From the NCBI GenBank assembly GCA_947425785.1, contig CANEAY010000011.1, forward strand, positions 20,053-84,052: DNA of 64,000 nucleotides, in the 5' to 3' direction. The DNA comes from an uncultured Pseudoflavonifractor sp. (GTDB lineage Bacteria; Bacillota; Clostridia; Oscillospirales; Oscillospiraceae). The notes beneath the pieces are model-generated. The model had not been told where the DNA came from. It worked only from the letters and a program-made list of their open reading frames with translations, and made no database searches. The position numbers and the translations under genes are program-made. Position 1 is the stretch's first letter, and every line of letters begins with the position of its first letter. Shown here in pieces: positions 59,212 through 64,000 of this stretch.

Positions 59212-59946
59212 TCAAAGAGAGCTTCCATTCAGGGCAATGATCGCTGTGTCTAACTGAACAAGATCGTCCTCGTCCAACGTCCAGAAAGCTCCATCTTCAT
59301 TCTTTACCACATGCAGAAGGAGTGTTTTTGCGGGAAGATGACCTATGTCGGGGATCAGAGAGCGGAGGAGTTCTGCGATCATGCGGCCCCATTCCTGATC
59401 TGCTGCCTCATACTCCTCATCGGTCATAGTATCCCATACATCTGAGGGATATTTCTCATAAAAGGGAGCCAGAAAGGTCTCGGCCTCCGCTTCCAGCCGC
59501 TGGTAGATATCAATGGGCTCCACCGAGATCTGAACGGCGAAAGAACCGTCACTTAACTGGGCAACATCCAAGATCTCATAGCTGGTGTGTTGATATATTT
59601 CGATAAAAAGCTCTGTCAGCTCCTGGGTCAGTTCTTTGGTAGGGGAGGAGATGTCGTAATAGTATGATAAAAAATCTACTTCCGCAGCCATGCCCTGCAT
59701 ATAGTCTTCTTTTGCCTCGGTCTCGTCAATGTCTACCAGTGCCATATACTCCGGGTCAAACTGGCCCAGATAGATATTCTTGATAATGCCGTCCACATAG
59801 GTCACTGCGTCCTCTGCGGTGAAATCGACAGCCTCTGTGGATTGGATAGGTGTGGTATCCACATCAGGGAGCGGGATCATCTCACCGGCAGAGGAGAGGG
59901 AGAAGGCGGCGGCAAGAAAGAGCGCCAAAAGTCTGGAAATCGGCAT
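59212..59946 (-). CDS. Secreted protein with the recurring extracellular domain
   Basis: 244 residues. A signal peptide (RLLALFLAAAFSLSSAG) without a lipobox or SLH repeats, so it is probably released or held by another factor. The domain from ~40 reads AVTYVDGIIKNIYLGQFDPEYMALVDIDETEAKEDY, SYYYDISSPTKELTQELTELFIEIYQH, SYEILDVAQLSDGSFAVQISVEPIDIY, EEYEAADQEWGRMIAELLRSLIPDIG. Homologous to 45166 and 55544 genes. ATG 59946 with AAAGG upstream. 25 bases after the DUF1846 gene, so co-transcribed. Confidence 0.82.
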   Translation of the reverse strand: MPISRLLALFLAAAFSLSSAGEMIPLPDVDTTPIQSTEAVDFTAEDAVTYVDGIIKNIYLGQFDPEYMALVDIDETEAKEDYMQGMAAEVDFLSYYYDISSPTKELTQELTELFIEIYQHTSYEILDVAQLSDGSFAVQISVEPIDIYQRLEAEAETFLAPFYEKYPSDVWDTMTDEEYEAADQEWGRMIAELLRSLIPDIGHLPAKTLLLHVVKNEDGAFWTLDEDDLVQLDTAIIALNGSSL

Positions 59947-59971
59947 GAAGATCATCCTTTCAGCTGAATAC

Positions 59972-61456
59972 TTACCGATGATAGAGCTTGTTGGTCTCAT
60001 ACTGGGGCTCGCAGGTGACCTGTACCCCCAGCTTTTTGTAGATGCTGGCGTCGTTGGCAGGGAGGATGACGGTGGCGTGGGCCTGACAGCCCTGGAGGGC
60101 GGAGAGCTGATCCATGGCCTTGTCCGCCAGAGGGTTGGACACGGCGCTGGAGGCCAGGGCGATGAGCACCTCGTCGGTGTGGAGCCGGGGGTTCTTACTG
60201 CCCAGGTGCTCCACCTTCAGATGTTGGATGGGCACGATGGCCTCCCGGGAAATGAGATGGGTCTTGCGCTGGATGCCCGCCAGGGCCTTCAGGGCGTTAA
60301 GGAGAGCACCCGCAGAGGGGCCCATCAGGTCGGTGGTACGGCCCCGGACGATGCGCCCGTCGGGCAGCTCAATGGTCACGGCGGGCAGGCCGGTCTCCTC
60401 GGCCACTGCCAGGGCGGAGGACACCACCGGGCGGATGGAGGCGTCGATCTGGGCCTGCTTCATGAGAAGCTCCAGCTTGTAGATCACCTCGTCCCCGCAG
60501 CGGCCCTGCCGCCGCTCACACAGGGCGTCGTAGTACCGGCGGAGGATCTCCTGCCTGGCGGCGGCGCAGACCGCATCGTCGTCCACGATGCAGTTGCCCA
60601 CCATGTTGACCCCCATGTCGGTGGGAGACTTGTAGGGGCTCTCGCCGGTGATGGTCTGGAACATATTGGTGAGGACGGGGAAGACCTCCACATCCCGGTT
60701 GTAGTTCACCGTGGTCTCTCCATAGGCGGCCAGGTGGAAGGGGTCGATCATGTTTACGTCGTTGAGGTCGGCGGTGGCCGCCTCGTAGGCCAGGTTCACC
60801 GGGTGGTTCAAGGGCAGATTCCAGATGGGGAAGGTCTCGAACTTGGCATAGCCCGCCTTCACCCCCCGGCGGTACTCGTGGTAGAGCTGGCTGAGGCACA
60901 CCGCCATCTTGCCGCTGCCGGGGCCGGGGCCGGTGACCACCACCAGGGGCCGGGTGGTCTCGATATAATCGTTCTTCCCGTAGCCCTCATCGCTGACGAT
61001 GAGGGGGATGTTATGGGGGTACCCGGGGATGGGGTAGTGGCGGCAGACCTTGATGCCCAAGTCCTCCAGCCTGTGCTGGAAGGCCTTGGCCGCAGACTGG
61101 TGGTCGTAGCGGGTGATGACCACCCCACCCACCAAAAGTCCCATGGCCCGGAAGGCGTCGATCAGCCGGAGCACGTCCACGTCGTAGGTGATGCCCAGGT
61201 CGCCCCGGACTTTGTTTTTCTCAATGTCGGCGGCGTTGATGGCAATGACCACCTCCGCCTGATCCTTCAGTTGGGAGAGCATACGGATCTTGCTGTCCGG
61301 CTCAAAGCCGGGGAGCACCCGGGCGGCGTGGTAGTCGTCAAAGAGCTTGCCGCCGAACTCCAGGTAGAGCTTGCCGCCAAACTGGGCGATGCGCTCCCGG
61401 ATGCGGGCGGACTGGGTCTCTAAGTATTTCTTGTTGTCAAAGCCGGGCGTGCTCAT
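59972..61456 (-). CDS. DUF1846 domain protein
   Basis: 494 residues, typical of the DUF1846 family common in Firmicutes. Hallmarks: GFDNKKYLETQSARIRERIAQFGGKLYLEFGGKLFDDYHAARVLPGF, then ITRYDHQSAAKAF, PGYPHNIPLIVSDEG, VVVTGPGPGSGKMAVCLSQLYHE (P-loop-like), MGVNMVGNCIVDDDAVCAAARQEILRRYYDA, and LPDGRIVRGRTTDLMGPSAGALLNALK. Cytoplasmic, biochemical role not established. The ATG at 61456 is eight bases after GGGAGG; an in-frame codon at 61492 is not conserved. Confidence 0.93.
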   Translation of the reverse strand: MSTPGFDNKKYLETQSARIRERIAQFGGKLYLEFGGKLFDDYHAARVLPGFEPDSKIRMLSQLKDQAEVVIAINAADIEKNKVRGDLGITYDVDVLRLIDAFRAMGLLVGGVVITRYDHQSAAKAFQHRLEDLGIKVCRHYPIPGYPHNIPLIVSDEGYGKNDYIETTRPLVVVTGPGPGSGKMAVCLSQLYHEYRRGVKAGYAKFETFPIWNLPLNHPVNLAYEAATADLNDVNMIDPFHLAAYGETTVNYNRDVEVFPVLTNMFQTITGESPYKSPTDMGVNMVGNCIVDDDAVCAAARQEILRRYYDALCERRQGRCGDEVIYKLELLMKQAQIDASIRPVVSSALAVAEETGLPAVTIELPDGRIVRGRTTDLMGPSAGALLNALKALAGIQRKTHLISREAIVPIQHLKVEHLGSKNPRLHTDEVLIALASSAVSNPLADKAMDQLSALQGCQAHATVILPANDASIYKKLGVQVTCEPQYETNKLYHR

Positions 61457-61548
61457 GTCAACTGCCTCCCCATTTTTCAATATCTCCACCATTCTACCAT
61501 ATTTTTACCTGGATACAAAGAACAATTTTCCTGCTGGGGGAATTTTTT

Positions 61549-62319
61549 ATGGAAGTCACTGTGCGTATGTTTTTCGTTGTCTGTCCTCTGGTGTTTTTAG
61601 CGGGCCTGGTGGACGCGGTGGCGGGGGGCGGCGGTCTTATCGCTCTGCCTGCTTATCTGGTGGCGGGCCTGCCGCCCCACATGGCCTCGGCCACCAATAA
61701 ATGCAGCTCGGTCTTCGGCACCACCGTGTCCACCCTGCGTTTTCTCAAGGAGGGGCGGTTCCACCGGCAGGCGGCGGCTGTCTCCGCCGTCACCGCCCTC
61801 ATTGGCTCCGCTCTGGGCTCCCGGCTCAATCTCCTGCTCAGCGAGCGGGTGCTCCACTATGTGCTCGTTGTCCTGCTGCCGGTCATTGCCCTGTTCCTTC
61901 TCCTCCACCGGGATTTCGGCCTGGACAGCCGGGCGGAGGAACTGCCGCCCCGGAAGCTGAAGCTCATCTCCGGGCTTATCGGTCTGACCCTGGGGGCCTA
62001 TGACGGCTTTTTCGGGCCGGGAGCGGGCACCTTTATGATCCTGGCCTTTACCGCCTTTGCTGGTTTTGACCTGGTCACCGCCTCGGGCAATGCCAAGGTG
62101 GTGAACCTATGCTCCAACGTGGCCGCCTTTGTCACCTTCGCTTTCGCCGGGAAGACGGTCTGGGCTCTGGGCCTGCCGGCGGCCCTGTGCTCCATCGCGG
62201 GGCACTATGTGGGTTCTACCCTGGCCCTAAAGGACGGGGCCAAGGTCATTCGGCCCATGTTTTTTGTAGTCTTAGCCCTTCTGCTGGTGCGCATTTTGTG
62301 GAGTTTGGCCGGGGGCTGA
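61549..62319 (+). CDS. TSUP-family (TauE/SafE) membrane permease
   Basis: 256 residues, about eight helices in two repeats. N-terminal repeat signature LAGLVDAVAGGGGLIALPAYLVAGLPPHMASATNK and C-terminal GLTLGAYDGFFGPGAGTFMILAF. Members move sulfite, sulfoacetate, taurine or similar anions. Divergent from the DUF1846 gene. ATG after GGGGGAA. No sulfur-metabolism gene nearby gives a substrate. Confidence 0.92.
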   Translation: MEVTVRMFFVVCPLVFLAGLVDAVAGGGGLIALPAYLVAGLPPHMASATNKCSSVFGTTVSTLRFLKEGRFHRQAAAVSAVTALIGSALGSRLNLLLSERVLHYVLVVLLPVIALFLLLHRDFGLDSRAEELPPRKLKLISGLIGLTLGAYDGFFGPGAGTFMILAFTAFAGFDLVTASGNAKVVNLCSNVAAFVTFAFAGKTVWALGLPAALCSIAGHYVGSTLALKDGAKVIRPMFFVVLALLLVRILWSLAGG

Positions 62320-62380
62320 ATTGGGCCGGACTTCATATTTACCATTTTAACAGGTGATTTGCCCCTTGTTTTTGTTGACT

Positions 62381-62426
62381 TTTTCGCCAAAAAGCCTTTG
62401 CCTTTTTTGGTGAAAAGTGCTATCCT
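62381..62426 (+). promoter_or_regulatory. Hairpin and promoter before the antiporter gene
   Basis: Promoter TTGCCT (62398), 17-base spacer, TATCCT (62421). An imperfect inverted repeat TTTTCGCCAAAAAG / CTTTTTTGGTGAAAA (62381-62415) overlaps the -35 and spacer. It may be the terminator of the TSUP gene, an operator, or both. Confidence 0.5.
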
Positions 62427-62462
62427 TTCCCTTCGTGAGCAATATCCAAGGAGTGAATCATT

Positions 62463-63767
62463 ATGTCTCAAATTTTTCTTTGTCTGTCGATTTCTCTGAT
62501 GGGCGGACTTGTCATGTCCCGGCCCGCCAAAAAGCTGGGCCTGCCCGCCGTTACCGCCTATCTGCTGGCGGGGCTTCTGCTGGGGCCCTTCTGCTTGGGC
62601 GCTATTGGCATTCCCGGTCTGGGCTTTAATACCGCCGAGCAGGTGGCCCAGTTCAACATCATCTCCCAGGCGGCTTTGGGCTTCATTGCCTTTGCCATCG
62701 GGGATGAGTTCCGGCTGGAGCAGCTGCGCAGTATGGGCCACCGGGTCATCATTGTGGGCATTGCCCAGGCGGTGATCACCACCGCCGTGGTGGACGCCGC
62801 TCTGGTGGCACTCCACTACATGAACCCCGGTCTCATCAGCCTGCCCGCCGCCATTACCCTGGGCGCTATTGCCGCTGCCACCGCCCCTGCCGCCACCCTG
62901 ATGGTGGTGCGGCAGTACAAGGCCGACGGCCCCCTGACTCACCTTCTGCTGATGGTGGTGGCCATTGACGATGCGGTGGGCCTGGTGCTCTTCTCCGCCT
63001 CCTATGGGGTGGCCACCGCTATGGAGAGCGGCGCCGTCAGCATTATCAGTGTGCTGGTGGAGCCGGTCATTGAGATCGTTCTGTCCCTGGTGCTGGGCGG
63101 CCTGTCCGGCTTCTTCCTCCACCGGCTGGAGCAGTTCTTCCACTCCCGGAGCAAGCGGCGCAGCCTCTCCATCGGTTTTGTTCTGCTGACGGTGGGCCTT
63201 TCCATGGTGGAGTTTGAGGTGGGCGGTGTTCATATCGGTTTCAGCCTGCTGCTCACCTGCATGATGGCGGGTACCGTGTTCTGCAACATCTGCCGCACCT
63301 CTCAGGAGATCATGGAGCGGGTGGATCACTGGACGGCCCCCCTCAACATCCTGTTCTTTGTCATCTCCGGCGCGGAGCTGGACTTGGGGGTGCTGTCCCA
63401 GCCCCTGGTACTGCTGGTGGGTGTGGTGTATATCATCTTCCGTTCCCTGGGCAAATTCTTCGGCGCCTATGCCAGCTGTGCCGCCACTGGCTGTGAGCCC
63501 AAGATCAGAAACCACCTGGGCATCACCCTCCTGCCTCAGGCGGGCGTGGCGTTGGGTATGACCCTCACCGCCCAGACCCTGTCGGACGGGAACATGGTGC
63601 GCAATGTGGTGCTCTTCTCCGTGCTGGTCTACGAGCTGGTGGGCCCCGCCCTGACCAAGCGGTCTTTGATCGCGGCCGGGGAGATCAAGCCCGAAGGCAA
63701 GACCTCCGCCCGTACTATGAACGTGGCCAAGGAGCCGGTGAAGCTGGAATCGGGAGAGCAAAAGTAA
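62463..63767 (+). CDS. Cation:proton antiporter (CPA2 type)
   Basis: 434 residues with about twelve helices. CPA2-like features: PAVTAYLLAGLLLGP near the start, the conserved acidic pair VVAIDDAVGLVLF, and LLPQAGVALGMTL. It exchanges Na+ or K+ for protons. No C-terminal TrkA-N nucleotide-binding domain, so it is the short form. AAGGAG is well placed before the ATG. It ends at a strong terminator. Confidence 0.9.
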   Translation: MSQIFLCLSISLMGGLVMSRPAKKLGLPAVTAYLLAGLLLGPFCLGAIGIPGLGFNTAEQVAQFNIISQAALGFIAFAIGDEFRLEQLRSMGHRVIIVGIAQAVITTAVVDAALVALHYMNPGLISLPAAITLGAIAAATAPAATLMVVRQYKADGPLTHLLLMVVAIDDAVGLVLFSASYGVATAMESGAVSIISVLVEPVIEIVLSLVLGGLSGFFLHRLEQFFHSRSKRRSLSIGFVLLTVGLSMVEFEVGGVHIGFSLLLTCMMAGTVFCNICRTSQEIMERVDHWTAPLNILFFVISGAELDLGVLSQPLVLLVGVVYIIFRSLGKFFGAYASCAATGCEPKIRNHLGITLLPQAGVALGMTLTAQTLSDGNMVRNVVLFSVLVYELVGPALTKRSLIAAGEIKPEGKTSARTMNVAKEPVKLESGEQK

Positions 63768-63780
63768 CCGATATAAAGAC

Positions 63781-63817
63781 AAAAAACTCTGGACGGCAAG
63801 GCCGTCCAGAGTTTTTC
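63781..63817. terminator. Bidirectional terminator after the antiporter gene
   Basis: 16-bp stem AAAAACTCTGGACGGC with GCCGTCCAGAGTTTTT, three-base loop. Confidence 0.85.
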
Positions 63818-63827
63818 TTTTGTTGTT

Positions 63828-64000
63828 TTACCGCCCCAGCCACACCAGGCTGGACTCGGTGAAGTTGGGCACAGAGTAGAGGATGAGGGCCTGGTCAATG
63901 CCGTTGTCGGCGATATACTGGGCGGTGGAGAGCTTGTAGTAACGCAGGTCGATGAGGTGGATCTCGGAGAAGTGGGGGGTGAGGAAGGGCACCAGGGAGT
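63828..64000 (-). CDS. C-terminal end of a DHHW-type (surface polysaccharide acylation) protein
   Basis: Last 56 codons of a gene that runs out of the window. The end reads SLVPFLTPHFSEIHLIDLRYYK, then YIADNGIDQALILYSVPNFTESSLVWL. This resembles the tail of DHHW/AlgX-like proteins that sit next to MBOAT O-acyltransferases. The identification rests on a short fragment only. Confidence 0.5.
   Translation of the reverse strand, partial: SLVPFLTPHFSEIHLIDLRYYKLSTAQYIADNGIDQALILYSVPNFTESSLVWLGR

Overview
The window looks like a chromosomal segment of a GC-rich, low-oxygen Firmicute of the class Clostridia. The best guess is the Oscillospiraceae (the Flavonifractor, Lawsonibacter or Intestinimonas type). 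The grounds are strong AAGGAGG ribosome binding sites, several secreted proteins with S-layer homology (SLH) repeats, Bacillus-type sdpRI and serine dehydratase (two-subunit) genes, radical-type 2-hydroxyacyl-CoA dehydratase homologues and Na+-coupled symporters. This is inference from gene style; no rRNA or other marker fixes the species. No CRISPR array, rRNA operon or intact insertion sequence was seen.

Layout. 1-3.5 kb: end of galE, a cytoplasmic BMP-type ligand-binding protein fused to a ParB-like domain, and a phosphoesterase. 3.5-10.2 kb: a two-component system divergent from an MMPL/YhgE-like export pair. 10.3-14.7 kb: a three-gene 2-hydroxyacyl-CoA dehydratase-like set and an NSS symporter. 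14.8-22.7 kb: a TetR regulator, an FMN oxidoreductase and an operon of transporter, acyl-CoA ligase, KAS III-like enzyme, two MaoC hydratases and an adenylate kinase; this is the most likely undescribed metabolic system. 22.8-25.4 kb: an AT-rich island with a HEPN (ApeA-like) protein, a KilA-N protein and a recombinase-domain fragment, next to tRNA-Leu and initiator tRNA-Met. 25.7-35 kb: prfB, a glycolytic operon (trmL-pgk-tpiA-gpmI-eno) and proBA.

35-45 kb: two large SLH-anchored enzymes (a 5'-nucleotidase and an esterase-phosphatase fusion), nadE with a NiaR-type repressor, and a DauR-like regulator with a dipeptidase. 45-50.3 kb: a lipoprotein, a tandem OB-fold protein, a beta-CASP nuclease, sdpRI and a CBS-domain protein. 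50.3-53.2 kb: a CLC transporter and serine dehydratase. 53.2-64 kb: an SLH-anchored BMP binding protein, an SLH protein, pyrG, two small proteins, a DUF1846 gene with a secreted protein, a TSUP permease, a cation/proton antiporter and the end of a DHHW-type gene.

How parts fit. The cluster at 16-22.7 kb reads as uptake of a carboxylate, activation to a CoA thioester, hydration and carbon-carbon bond chemistry, with an adenylate kinase to recycle the AMP made by the ligase. Two consensus promoters in its divergent control region each carry the same palindrome just after the start of transcription. The SLH 5'-nucleotidase and the SLH BMP protein could form a surface nucleoside-scavenging route. 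One uncharacterised extracellular domain appears three times (45.2, 55.5 and 59.2 kb) behind three different export or anchoring modules.
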